Positions 8,597 through 16,682 of a stretch of DNA of 32,705 nucleotides are shown here, in pieces. Source of the stretch: Lachnospira sp. (lineage in GTDB: Bacteria; Bacillota; Clostridia; Lachnospirales; Lachnospiraceae); assembly GCA_017621205.1 (NCBI GenBank), contig JAGATQ010000009.1, forward strand, positions 1 to 32,705, in the 5' to 3' direction. Positions within the stretch are counted from its first letter, which is position 1, and each line of letters starts with the position of its first letter. The position numbers and the translations under genes were made by a program. The notes under the pieces are model-generated. The model had not been told where the DNA came from, did no database searches, and was given only the letters and a program-made list of their open reading frames with translations.

Positions 8597-9470
8597 TGTC
8601 CTTCCCACTATAAAGCGTTACCATAACCACCTCTGGCGGGTTAAAAAACCGCACCTTAATCGTATGGCTGCCAAGTCCTGCGGACACAAGCATTTTGTAG
8701 GGAGGAATACGGTAGAGGCCCTTTGTATAGGGGGGAAACAGGCGCGCCTGTGTAGAGAGTACCCCACACACTCCCGGAATCCGTGCCATCCCTCCATGAT
8801 TATGTCCGGCAAGGGTTAAATCTGCCCCCCAGTCCGCATAGCTTTCAAAATAATTCGGGGTGTGGGCGAGCAGAATATGATATTCTTTATGAGAACATTG
8901 CCCTAATGCACGCACCATCGCCTGTTTAGTTAATGGCTTTTCCCGCCCACGCTTGTAATAGCTCTCATCAAGCTCCAAACCATGTAATCTGATCTGTGCC
9001 GCTCCCCTTTTAAGCACTACATTCTTATTGGAAAGCGGCTTAATCCCTAAGCCTGTAAGCATGCTATAAAAATCCTGATAAAGCTCACGATACTTCTCGG
9101 GATTATGCTTCATCCTGGTCTCATGGTTACCATTTACAAAATAAACCGGATACCGTTTTGCTAAAAAAGAAAGCAAATCGATGGCAGCAACAAAATTATC
9201 ATCCGGTTTAGACAAAAAATCACCACCCACCAGAACATAATCCGGCTGCTGTTTTTCGATGGCTGCCTTTAACCGCCTGTTATCCCTTCCATAACTGGTA
9301 TTATGAAGGTCAACCAGATACATAAGCTTTACTCCGTCAAATTCCTTTGGAAGCTTCTCTTCTTTAAGCTGGTAAGAGGTAACCGTAAAAATATGGTTTT
9401 CAATTGTCGTCCATAGGACAAGAACAACACTTATCCCTATAACGATTTCCAGTATAGTAACAACATCCAT
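8592..9470 (-). CDS. Membrane-anchored calcineurin-like metallophosphoesterase
   Basis: 292 aa. An N-terminal membrane segment (about residues 4-24) is followed by a dinuclear-metal phosphoesterase domain. Motifs run in the expected order: DLHN (in place of the common DxH), GGDFLS, GNHE, a His in LLAHTPNYF, and GHNHGG. This layout resembles the YaeI/YkuE-like group of exported or membrane-attached phosphoesterases, but the substrate cannot be predicted. The start has AAAGGATG upstream. It begins 14 bp after the D,D-carboxypeptidase gene, so both are likely on one transcript. The stop codon is inside the inverted-repeat element. Confidence 0.87.
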   Translation of the reverse strand: MDVVTILEIVIGISVVLVLWTTIENHIFTVTSYQLKEEKLPKEFDGVKLMYLVDLHNTSYGRDNRRLKAAIEKQQPDYVLVGGDFLSKPDDNFVAAIDLLSFLAKRYPVYFVNGNHETRMKHNPEKYRELYQDFYSMLTGLGIKPLSNKNVVLKRGAAQIRLHGLELDESYYKRGREKPLTKQAMVRALGQCSHKEYHILLAHTPNYFESYADWGADLTLAGHNHGGMARIPGVCGVLSTQARLFPPYTKGLYRIPPYKMLVSAGLGSHTIKVRFFNPPEVVMVTLYSGKDN

Positions 9471-9483
9471 TTTTCTTCATCCT

Positions 9484-10764
9484 TTAGGTCTCATGCCCCA
9501 ACAAATAGAATAACCCTATCTGTTTGAAACAATGCATAAAGTCCCACCGTTTTACCGGTGTTGCTGCAACGAGGTCAACACTGCCAAGCTTTTCCTTATC
9601 AAGATAATAGGTTGCACTACCGACCTTATCCCCCTTTTTAACCGGAGCAGTAACCTTCTTTTTGACTTTTAACCGTTTTGTTATCTTACCACTATTCCCG
9701 CCATTTGTGAATACATATTGAAAGTTTTCTTTTGGCAAAACTGCAACAGAATCTTTTTTACCACATTCCACCTTCATAGTCAGCGGCTTTTCTATCACCT
9801 GTTTATCCTCATATACACTGCAATTGGCAAAGCCATAATCCAAAAGCTTGGAAGCCTCCTTCGTCCGCACCTTGGAATCCGGGCAAGCCATGACTACCGC
9901 CAGCATATCCATATTATCCCTCGTCGCAGTAGCGGCAAGGCAAAATTTGGCAAGGGAGGTAGAACCCGTTTTTAACCCCGTTGCCCCATTATACTGTTTA
10001 ATTAATTTGTTTGTATTAGAAAGCCCGAATTCTGAGCTTCCCTTCGCTGTCGTATGGGTAATGGTATCCATCCATATGGTCGTAAATTCAAAGATATCCT
10101 TGTGCTTCCTCGTCAATTCCCTAGACATCAAAGCAATATCATAAGCAGTCGTCAGATGTCCATCCGCATCCAGACCACAGGCGTTGACAAAATTGGTATT
10201 CGCCATACCAAGCTCCTTGGCACGTTCATTCATTGCCGCAACAAAGGCTTCCTCGCTTCCGGAAACATATTCTGCCATAGCAACACAGGCATCGTTGGCA
10301 GAAGAAATCACAATACATTTTAACATATCCCGAACAGTCTGTGTCTCCCCTTCCTCCAAAAAGACCTGAGACCCTCCCATGCTGGCAGCATGGGCACTGA
10401 CACTCACCGTATCCTCGTATGTAAATTTCCCCTTATCAATCGCCTCCATAATTAATAACAACGTCATAACCTTTGTAACACTGGCAGGGCGAAGCTGCTT
10501 ATCCTTATTTTTTTCATAGAGTACCTTGCCGGTAATCGGTTCCATCAAAACAGCCGATTCACAACTCAGTGATAAATCGGCTTGATTTCCCGTTTCATTC
10601 TGCTGTTCTGTCTTTTTTTTGTTCAAAAGCTTATCTGGAAAAGTTATCTTACTCTGTTCCTTTGCCATAGCACCAATCGGTAACCATGACATCATAACAA
10701 CAGCCACCAGCAAAAACGCCAGACACTGTTTCATTTTTGAAAAAATAAAATTGCTTCGCTCCAT
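9484..10764 (-). CDS. dacA: D-alanyl-D-alanine carboxypeptidase (S11 family), secreted
   Basis: 426 aa. A signal peptide (core CLAFLLVAVVMMSWLPIGAMA) leads to a penicillin-binding-protein 5-like domain. Catalytic motifs are SVTK (RPASVTKVM), SAN (VISSANDACVAMAEY) and KTG (GLKTGSTSLAKF). The C-terminal part after about residue 335 is the usual beta-rich domain (VKKGDKVGSATYYL). The family trims pentapeptides during wall maturation. GAGGG lies just upstream of the ATG. It is followed 14 bp later by the phosphoesterase gene. The window holds two S11 enzymes: this one is secreted by a standard signal, the other is a lipoprotein. Confidence 0.92.
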   Translation of the reverse strand: MERSNFIFSKMKQCLAFLLVAVVMMSWLPIGAMAKEQSKITFPDKLLNKKKTEQQNETGNQADLSLSCESAVLMEPITGKVLYEKNKDKQLRPASVTKVMTLLLIMEAIDKGKFTYEDTVSVSAHAASMGGSQVFLEEGETQTVRDMLKCIVISSANDACVAMAEYVSGSEEAFVAAMNERAKELGMANTNFVNACGLDADGHLTTAYDIALMSRELTRKHKDIFEFTTIWMDTITHTTAKGSSEFGLSNTNKLIKQYNGATGLKTGSTSLAKFCLAATATRDNMDMLAVVMACPDSKVRTKEASKLLDYGFANCSVYEDKQVIEKPLTMKVECGKKDSVAVLPKENFQYVFTNGGNSGKITKRLKVKKKVTAPVKKGDKVGSATYYLDKEKLGSVDLVAATPVKRWDFMHCFKQIGLFYLLGHET

Positions 10765-10835
10765 ACGTCCCTCAAAACGCTTCTCTTTAGAAGTAGTTTA
10801 TTCCCGAAAAAACTGGAATAGTACGAAAACAAGTA

Positions 10836-10877
10836 ATTTGTAACACAAACTTCTCATATGAAGTTTGCGTTACAAAT
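10836..10877 (-). terminator. Long hairpin at the end of the nucleoside phosphorylase gene
   Basis: The 18-nt arms 10836-10853 and 10860-10877 pair with one mismatch around a TCATAT loop. The stem contains the phosphorylase stop codon. On the minus strand the hairpin is followed by TACTTGTTTTCG, a weak T-rich tract, so termination is plausible but not certain. Its centre (10847-10866) is 18/20 identical to the palindrome at 1451-1470. Confidence 0.5.
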
Positions 10878-12186
10878 CATTTTCTGTTATGATGGCTTTT
10901 ATAAGGGGCTGTTTTACTGGTGGGGCATCTGCTATCGTATATGCCTTTAACAATCGCTCCTTTGCCAGTATCATCTTTTGCTGGTCATTACCATATATCG
11001 TTGCAAGGCTATCTCCCTTCTTTATATAATCACCTAATTTGTAGTGAATTACAAGACCTACACTTAAGTCAATCTCACTTTCCTTCGTCTCTCTTCCACC
11101 ACCAAGGATGAGCGATGCCATGCCGACCTCCCTGTTGATACAGGAAGCGAGATATCCCTCCTGTTCTACCGTAACCGAAAGCGTATGCTCTGCTACTTTT
11201 AAACGCTCTGGCTCAAACACCTGCAATGGCTCTCCACCTTGATGCTGAACAAACTGGGCAAGCTTCTTTAAAGCCGCTCCACTGTCAATCGTCTCCTGAA
11301 GCAGTGCTCTTGCCTCGTCGTAATCCTTAGTCTTTCCTGCTCCAAGAACCATATAGGCTGCTAAGGTAAGGGAAAGCTCCCTTAGCCGTTCCTCCCCATT
11401 ACCACGAAGCACCTCAATGACTTCTTTAACCTCTAACGCATTACCAACATTATGCCCAAGCGGCTCATTCATATCAGAGATAACAGCAATCGTCTTCCTT
11501 CCTGCCATCCTGCCGATGGAAACCATAATCCGGGCAAGCTCTTGTGCATCCTCAACGGTCTCCATAAAGGCTCCGCTTCCGGTCTTAACGTCAAGCACAA
11601 TAACATCCGCCCCTGCAGCAATTTTCTTACTCATAATAGAACTTGCAATCAGACTCATCTGATTCACTGTTGCCGTCACATCCCTAAGGGCATATATCTT
11701 CTTATCTGCCGGGGCAAGATTGGCTGTCTGTCCTACCAGTGCAAAGGAAATATCATTTACCTGCCGAATAAAATCTTCCTGCGATAGTACTGTAGAAAAT
11801 CCGTGAAAGCTCTCCAGCTTATCAATCGTTCCTCCGGTATGCCCAAGTCCCCTGCCACTCATCTTCGCTACGGGAATACCGAGACAGGCAAGCATAGGAC
11901 CAATAATCAAAGAAGTCTTATCTCCCACTCCTCCTGTACTATGTTTATCGACCTTTACCCCATGAATCGCAGACAAATCCAGTGTATCTCCACTTTCTGC
12001 CATCGCCATCGTCAAATCAACCGTTTCCTCCATTGTCATTCCCTGAAAATATACCGCCATTAAAAAAGCAGACATCTGGTAATCGGGAATTGTACCATTG
12101 GTAAACCCATTTACAACATAATAAATCTCCTCTTTTGTTAAGGACTCACTTTGCTTCTTTTTTTCAATAATATCATACATTCTCAT
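10870..12186 (-). CDS. pdp: Pyrimidine-nucleoside phosphorylase
   Basis: 438 aa. It converts thymidine, deoxyuridine or uridine plus phosphate to the base and (deoxy)ribose 1-phosphate. The glycosyltransferase-family-3 signature is clear: VDKHSTGGVGDKTSLI for phosphate binding, then SGRGLGHTGGTIDKLES, then SIMSKKIAAGAD. I chose the ATG at 12184-12186 (MRMYDIIEKK), which matches the usual N-terminus and has AAGG about nine bases upstream; an ATG two codons earlier is also possible. It starts just after deoB, whose stop overlaps its ribosome binding site, so the pair is translationally linked. DeoB uses the sugar phosphate this enzyme makes. Confidence 0.95.
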   Translation of the reverse strand: MRMYDIIEKKKQSESLTKEEIYYVVNGFTNGTIPDYQMSAFLMAVYFQGMTMEETVDLTMAMAESGDTLDLSAIHGVKVDKHSTGGVGDKTSLIIGPMLACLGIPVAKMSGRGLGHTGGTIDKLESFHGFSTVLSQEDFIRQVNDISFALVGQTANLAPADKKIYALRDVTATVNQMSLIASSIMSKKIAAGADVIVLDVKTGSGAFMETVEDAQELARIMVSIGRMAGRKTIAVISDMNEPLGHNVGNALEVKEVIEVLRGNGEERLRELSLTLAAYMVLGAGKTKDYDEARALLQETIDSGAALKKLAQFVQHQGGEPLQVFEPERLKVAEHTLSVTVEQEGYLASCINREVGMASLILGGGRETKESEIDLSVGLVIHYKLGDYIKKGDSLATIYGNDQQKMILAKERLLKAYTIADAPPVKQPLIKAIITENDL

Positions 12187-12194
12187 AAGCATCC

Positions 12195-13367
12195 CTACCT
12201 TCTATCAAGCTTATTATAAAAGCTCTCCCCATTGGGTACCTTCTTAACCCCAAACATCTCACATACCGTCTGTCCAATATCAGCATAGGTCTTACCTATT
12301 CCCAAATCTACTGACTTCATTCCCTTACGGTAGGCAAGTATGGGCACATATTCTCTCGTATGGTCACTTCCCTTAAAGCCGGGGTCACATCCATGGTCGG
12401 CTGTAATAAAAAGTACATCCTCTTCCTTCATTGCCGAAATAAGCTCAGGCAGACGACGATCGAAATCCATCAGACCTTTTGCATAACCCACTGCATCCCG
12501 CCGATGCCCCCATGTCGAATCAAACTCTACAAGATTCGTAAAAATTAACCCATCCTTTACCGTCTCCATATACTCCAAGGTCACATCTACCCCATCCATA
12601 TTATCCTTGGTATGCTTTGCCTCTGTGATTCCTACTCCGGCAAAGATATCCTCTATCTTACCTACAGCAGCTACCGTATATCCCGCATCTTTTAAATGAC
12701 ATAATGTATTTGCAGAATCCGGAAGCTTAGAAAAATCCCTGCGGTTTGACGTCCGTTTGAAATTCCCCGGTGTGCCAATATAAGGCCTTGCAATGACTCT
12801 TGCAACCTCATGCTCCCCTGTCAGAAGCTCTCTTGCAATACGGCATAGCTCATATAGCCGCTCCACCGGAATGACCTCCTCATGTGCCGCAATCTGAAAC
12901 ACACTGTCCGCAGAGGTATAAATAATCGGAAAACCGCTTTCCATCTGTGCCTGCCCATATTCCTCAATAATCTTAGTACCGGAAGCCGCAAGATTCCCAT
13001 AGTAGCCCTTTTCCCCGGTTCTTAAAAGAAATTCGTCCATAATTTCCTTGGGAAAACCATTAGGATACGTCGGAAACGCCTTTGGTGTATAGATACCAAC
13101 CATCTCCCAATGTCCAATCGTGGTATCCTTTCCATTGGACAGCTCCTTTAGCTTACCATAAGCTGCCATTGGTTTCTCCACCGGTGAAATGCCTCTCATA
13201 CCAACAATATTCCCATAGCCGAGGTTACGCATATTCGGCAAATCAAAACCATCTACTGCCTTAGATGCTGACAATATCGTATTGGCTCCGACATCACCAA
13301 ACTGTTTGGCATCCGGCAGCTCCCCCATACCCACACTATCAAGCACAATCCATATTGCACGCTTCAT
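12195..13367 (-). CDS. deoB: Phosphopentomutase
   Basis: 390 aa, the standard length. It interconverts (deoxy)ribose 1-phosphate and 5-phosphate in nucleoside breakdown. Family features visible: the N-terminal metal motif WIVLDSVGMGELPDA, NGKDTTIGHWEM, and the C-terminal metal-binding VLFITADHGCDPGFKGSDHT. Translation starts at the ATG at 13365-13367 with a near-perfect AAGGAGG seven bases upstream. That ribosome binding site is the last partial copy of an 87-bp tandem repeat and can pair with an upstream CCTTAGGTC, so translation may be controlled by RNA folding. Confidence 0.97.
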   Translation of the reverse strand: MKRAIWIVLDSVGMGELPDAKQFGDVGANTILSASKAVDGFDLPNMRNLGYGNIVGMRGISPVEKPMAAYGKLKELSNGKDTTIGHWEMVGIYTPKAFPTYPNGFPKEIMDEFLLRTGEKGYYGNLAASGTKIIEEYGQAQMESGFPIIYTSADSVFQIAAHEEVIPVERLYELCRIARELLTGEHEVARVIARPYIGTPGNFKRTSNRRDFSKLPDSANTLCHLKDAGYTVAAVGKIEDIFAGVGITEAKHTKDNMDGVDVTLEYMETVKDGLIFTNLVEFDSTWGHRRDAVGYAKGLMDFDRRLPELISAMKEEDVLFITADHGCDPGFKGSDHTREYVPILAYRKGMKSVDLGIGKTYADIGQTVCEMFGVKKVPNGESFYNKLDRR

Positions 13368-13374
13368 GACAACA

Positions 13375-13473
13375 CCTCCTTAGGTCTATTCTACCATAAT
13401 TATTAATCAATCTTTACTCTAAAGCAAGCCGACCTAAGGGTATCCTCCCACTGCGTGGGTCCCTCCTTAGGTC
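13375..13473 (-). promoter_or_regulatory. Possible translational switch covering the deoB ribosome binding site
   Basis: In the minus-strand RNA, CCTTAGGTC (13431-13439) can pair with either of two identical GACCTAAGG strands: one upstream (13465-13473), making the nested hairpin, or one downstream (13378-13386), which includes part of the deoB Shine-Dalgarno. The two pairings exclude each other. Function is inferred from base pairing only; no known riboswitch class was recognised. Confidence 0.35.
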
Positions 13474-13570
13474 TACTCTACCATAATTACTAATCAATCT
13501 TTACTCTAAAGCAAGCCGACCTAAGGGTATCCTCCCACTGCGTGGGCCCCTCCTTAGGTCTATTCTACCA
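13375..13570. repeat. 87-bp tandem direct repeat, two full copies plus 22 bp of a third
   Basis: Copies run 13375-13461, 13462-13548 and (partial) 13549-13570. The two full copies differ at about three positions. Each contains a nested hairpin (13431-13473 and 13518-13560) with outer stem GACCTAAGG/CCTTAGGTC and inner stem CCCAC/GTGGG. The last codons and TAG of the lysozyme gene fall in the partial copy, and the repeat also contains GGTAGAATAG-like sequence, so the array probably arose by duplication of the lysozyme 3' end. Confidence 0.9.
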
Positions 13571-15059
13571 CATGAACCAGCATCCATTCCTTTTTCCCAT
13601 TATAGGTCTTCGCCCTTAATAGACACCAGCCTGTCTTCAATGCCTCTACCTTACCATTCTCATCAACTGAAACCCGGTATTTATTGCGGGAATAATAGGA
13701 TATCTGGTTGCTGGCAGAATCCTTTGGCAGCTCACACTTCATCTGATACGTATCATGAACCTTCATCTTATGAAAAAGCGGAACACCACTTAGCTTCCAA
13801 GGTGCCTTCTTAACGGTAACCGTAACTGTCGTTGTCACCCCACTGTCTGTAGTAGCAGTAATCTCTGCAGAACCCTTGGCAACTCCGGTTAGCGTACCAT
13901 CATCGTTAACCCGTACTATCTTTTCATCTGAACTGACATAGTGAGTTGCATCCGTAGAAGTCTCTGGCGTCAATTGTGGAATCAGGGAAAACGTTTCCTT
14001 TTTGCCAATTGTCAGGCTTTTGTTGCCAATCGCAATCGCTGTTGCCGGAGTTGTTACTGTCACGGCACATTTTGCTGTAATCCCATTTACCGTACTGGCA
14101 ACAATATTGGTCGTCCCATTACCAATTGCTGCTACCACACCATTCGCATCGACCACAGCAACCTTTTCATCCTCTGAGCTCCAATTTACATGCTTATTGG
14201 TTGCTTCCGGATTGCCTACTACTGCAGATAGCGTTGCAGAAGAAACCCTTCCCTCACCAATCTCTAACGCAAGCTCTGTCTGGCTGACAGTAATAGAAGC
14301 CGCCTCGACAAACTGCTCGTAAATATAATTTACATCACATTCTCCACCACCGGTATTCGCTCCCTTCACACTGCCAATCTTATACTGCCACATGGCATAC
14401 GGATAAGCATAATTCGGATAATCCACATCATAATTCGCAACCCATATCTTATATTTGGAAATAGAATTATAATCAAAATAATCATTTAATTTATTTAAGG
14501 AGGCATATATCATGGGCTGGTAGCCTGCCGCTGCTATTATCTCACAAAAGGTTACCGCCATCGCAGTCACATTGTCCTTACCGGTTTCAAATGCAGCATC
14601 CTCCTCTATATCGTATGCAACCGGATATTCCAAATTGCGGTTATCTAGTATTTTAAGACACGCTTTCGCCTCTTCCTTGGCATCCTCCACAGTAGTAGCA
14701 TAGCTATAGTGATAAACACCTCGCTGTAATCCCGCTGCCCCGGCGGCTCCATAATTCAAGGTAAAATTGGGGTCTACATAGGATTTCCCTGCACCAGAAC
14801 GAACCATGACATGACTATAGCCCGCTTTTTTCACTGCTTCATAGTCTACCAGACCATTAAACTCTGACACATCGATTCCCTTAACCGTAGCTGCTGCCTC
14901 TTCCTCAGTCACTGCTAATGCGGGATAAGCAGACACCGAAAGTATCATTATAATAATAGTGAGAATCAGTGCAAGCCCCCCTCTTACCCTGCTAAACCTG
15001 CCCTTTTTGCACGCTTGCTTTTGAGCCAGCCTTTTCTGATAGAACCATTTCTCATTCAT
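13560..15059 (-). CDS. Secreted GH25 lysozyme with Big_2-like repeats
   Basis: 499 aa. A basic N-terminus of about 28 residues precedes a hydrophobic segment (LALILTIIIMILSVSAYPALA), giving a signal peptide or anchor. The GH25 muramidase domain spans about residues 60-250, with the acidic residues of GIDVSEFNG and YDIEED where GH25 catalysis occurs. Next are two bacterial Ig-like (Big_2) repeats of about 80 residues (about 255-335 and 337-415; note KVAVVDANGVVAAIGNGTTN and KIVRVNDDGTLTGVAKGSAE) and a C-terminal domain with a third related pattern (YRVSVDENGKVEALKTG). It should cleave peptidoglycan glycan chains outside the cell. GGAGG lies ten bases upstream of the start. The stop codon lies in the tandem repeat. 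Confidence 0.9.
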   Translation of the reverse strand: MNEKWFYQKRLAQKQACKKGRFSRVRGGLALILTIIIMILSVSAYPALAVTEEEAAATVKGIDVSEFNGLVDYEAVKKAGYSHVMVRSGAGKSYVDPNFTLNYGAAGAAGLQRGVYHYSYATTVEDAKEEAKACLKILDNRNLEYPVAYDIEEDAAFETGKDNVTAMAVTFCEIIAAAGYQPMIYASLNKLNDYFDYNSISKYKIWVANYDVDYPNYAYPYAMWQYKIGSVKGANTGGGECDVNYIYEQFVEAASITVSQTELALEIGEGRVSSATLSAVVGNPEATNKHVNWSSEDEKVAVVDANGVVAAIGNGTTNIVASTVNGITAKCAVTVTTPATAIAIGNKSLTIGKKETFSLIPQLTPETSTDATHYVSSDEKIVRVNDDGTLTGVAKGSAEITATTDSGVTTTVTVTVKKAPWKLSGVPLFHKMKVHDTYQMKCELPKDSASNQISYYSRNKYRVSVDENGKVEALKTGWCLLRAKTYNGKKEWMLVHVVE

Positions 15060-15147
15060 GTCCCATGTACCTCCAAATAAAATTTTTCACTTCGTATCCA
15101 TAAACAGTAACTACACCATCAAGAATCCAGCATAATCTTGCCAAATA

Positions 15148-16425
15148 TTAATCTGTCTTATTGTTCACCCTGCGGTTCACATAACTCGTCTTCATCTTCG
15201 AATACATAATCTTCTGCGAATCATATAATCCATAGTAACCGGATAACATATAACTAACGGCAACAGCAAGAACCATATAGGATGCCCCCTTATACCCAAA
15301 CATCTCAAATGCCAGCAACAGAGAAGTAATCGGACAATTGGTCACACCGCAGAACACCCCAATCATGCCAATTGCAGATGTAAATACAGGGGAAAAACCA
15401 ATAAGCCTGCCAAAGGTGTGTCCAAAGGTAGCACCAACAAAAAGGCTGGGGACAATCTCCCCTCCCTTAAAACCAGCTCCCAAAGTTGCTGCCGTAAAGA
15501 GTATTTTCCAGAAGAAAGCAAAGTATGCTACCGCCGCACCTGTAAAGCAATTACGGATAATATGCATACCATCACCATTGTAATCCCGACAGCCCACCAA
15601 AAAAGTAAGAACAATTACAATGATAGCACCTACCACTACCCTTACGAATGGATTCTCAAAATGACTGCGATATAGCTGTCCCGTTTTGTGCAAAATAAAA
15701 CAAAACAATCCGCTAACTGCTGCACAAAGACAAGCGAGCACCAGCACTTTAAAAACTGGTACTAGAGTAAACCCCGGCACTGAAGTTAGGGAAAAGCGAA
15801 CCGGAGCAATATCAAAATGCCCCGCCACTGTCACGCTGACATAGGATGCCACCACACAAGGCACCAAAGCTCCATAATACATCACACCAACACTAATAAT
15901 CTCCATAGCAAATACTGCTGCTGCCATAGGAGTACCAAACAATGCAGCAAAACCTGCACTCATACCACACATGATAATGGTATGCTTATCACTCTCATCA
16001 AGCTTCAGTATCCGCCCTAACAAATTACCGATACAGCCGCCAATCTGAAAGGCTGCTCCCTCCCTTCCGGCAGAGCCGCCAAACAAATGCGTAACCACTG
16101 TCGCCACATAAATTAAAGGACCGAGCCTCGGCGTAATCTCCTTGTTAGCAGCTATTGCTGCCAAAACAAGATTCGTCCCCTTATCCTTCTGTTTCATCCA
16201 ATAGCGATACAAAAAAGCAATGACAAGACCTCCCACAGGCAGCAAGTAAAGCAGCCACGGATTCTCAGAACAGAGATTACCAGCATGCTCTAAAAGCTTA
16301 TAAAAGCTGACACCAACTAAACCAACAATGATACCAACCAAAACACCGAGAACCATCCATTTAAAAAAGGTTATAATATTATCCAACAAATGCTTTCCAT
16401 AATTCACTACACGCCGTATACCCAT
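15148..16425 (-). CDS. CLC-family chloride channel/antiporter, possibly fluoride type
   Basis: 425 aa from the ATG at 16423-16425 (GAGGG four bases upstream). The frame is open a further 26 codons upstream to 16503, but that part lacks family resemblance. It is a polytopic membrane protein with CLC landmarks: GSAGREGAAFQIGG (gating Glu in GREG), MSAGFAALFGTPMAAAVFAME, and GAGFKGGEIVPSLFVGATFG. The retained Glu suggests proton-coupled antiport. The GREGA form and TNCPITSLLLAFEMFG resemble CLC-F fluoride exporters as I recall them, but I could not align it, and no convincing fluoride riboswitch was found upstream. It starts about 90 bp after a perfect hairpin at 16512-16541. Confidence 0.88.
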   Translation of the reverse strand: MGIRRVVNYGKHLLDNIITFFKWMVLGVLVGIIVGLVGVSFYKLLEHAGNLCSENPWLLYLLPVGGLVIAFLYRYWMKQKDKGTNLVLAAIAANKEITPRLGPLIYVATVVTHLFGGSAGREGAAFQIGGCIGNLLGRILKLDESDKHTIIMCGMSAGFAALFGTPMAAAVFAMEIISVGVMYYGALVPCVVASYVSVTVAGHFDIAPVRFSLTSVPGFTLVPVFKVLVLACLCAAVSGLFCFILHKTGQLYRSHFENPFVRVVVGAIIVIVLTFLVGCRDYNGDGMHIIRNCFTGAAVAYFAFFWKILFTAATLGAGFKGGEIVPSLFVGATFGHTFGRLIGFSPVFTSAIGMIGVFCGVTNCPITSLLLAFEMFGYKGASYMVLAVAVSYMLSGYYGLYDSQKIMYSKMKTSYVNRRVNNKTD

Positions 16426-16511
16426 AGTACCCTCTTTTATATCCACCACATCAGTCTGTCTGCCAACGGTCCTGCACATTCCATACTTCTGCCATTTTAG
16501 CATATTATAAT

Positions 16512-16541
16512 GTTGGGGTCAAAAGGTATTTTGACCCCAAC
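16512..16541. repeat. Perfect 13-bp inverted repeat (GTTGGGGTCAAAA) with 4-nt loop
   Basis: GTTGGGGTCAAAA (16512-16524), loop GGTA, then TTTTGACCCCAAC (16529-16541). On the minus strand a TATAAT (16504-16509) follows two bases later, upstream of the CLC gene. There is no T-tract, so it does not look like a terminator; a REP-like element or an operator are alternatives. Confidence 0.6.
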
Positions 16542-16550
16542 GGATGCCAT

Positions 16551-16584
16551 GGATTGCTCCGTTGTTTCACAACTCCTACAATCC
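16551..16584. repeat. Second hairpin next to the GTTGGGG palindrome
   Basis: GGATTG (16551-16556) pairs with CAATCC (16579-16584), enclosing GTTGT (16561-16565) and ACAAC (16569-16573) around a 3-nt loop. With the hairpin at 16512-16541 it forms a two-stem-loop block between the radical SAM terminator and the CLC gene. No reading frame is evident. Confidence 0.4.
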
Positions 16585-16642
16585 TGCAAACATTCGAAAT
16601 CCGCTAATTTACTGCGTAAATTGCTTCTTTCTCATACGTCAA

Positions 16643-16676
16643 AAAAAGAATCCCATATTTCTATGAGATTCTTTTT
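16643..16676 (-). terminator. Rho-independent terminator of the radical SAM operon
   Basis: A 15-nt stem with one non-Watson-Crick pair (AAAAAGAATCCCATA with TATGAGATTCTTTTT) around a TTTC loop. On the minus strand the stem ends in a seven-T run. It lies just after the radical SAM stop codon. Confidence 0.85.
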
Positions 16677-16682
16677 CGTACA

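Noticed and set aside
13375..13570. CRISPR-like repeat array
   Set aside because: The units are 87 bp, contiguous and nearly identical throughout; there are no variable spacers and no cas genes.
16426..16503. Fluoride riboswitch upstream of the CLC gene
   Set aside because: ACTGATG appears, but the conserved GGNGATGG/CCGCC pseudoknot pieces and the CTCCTAC block could not be matched.
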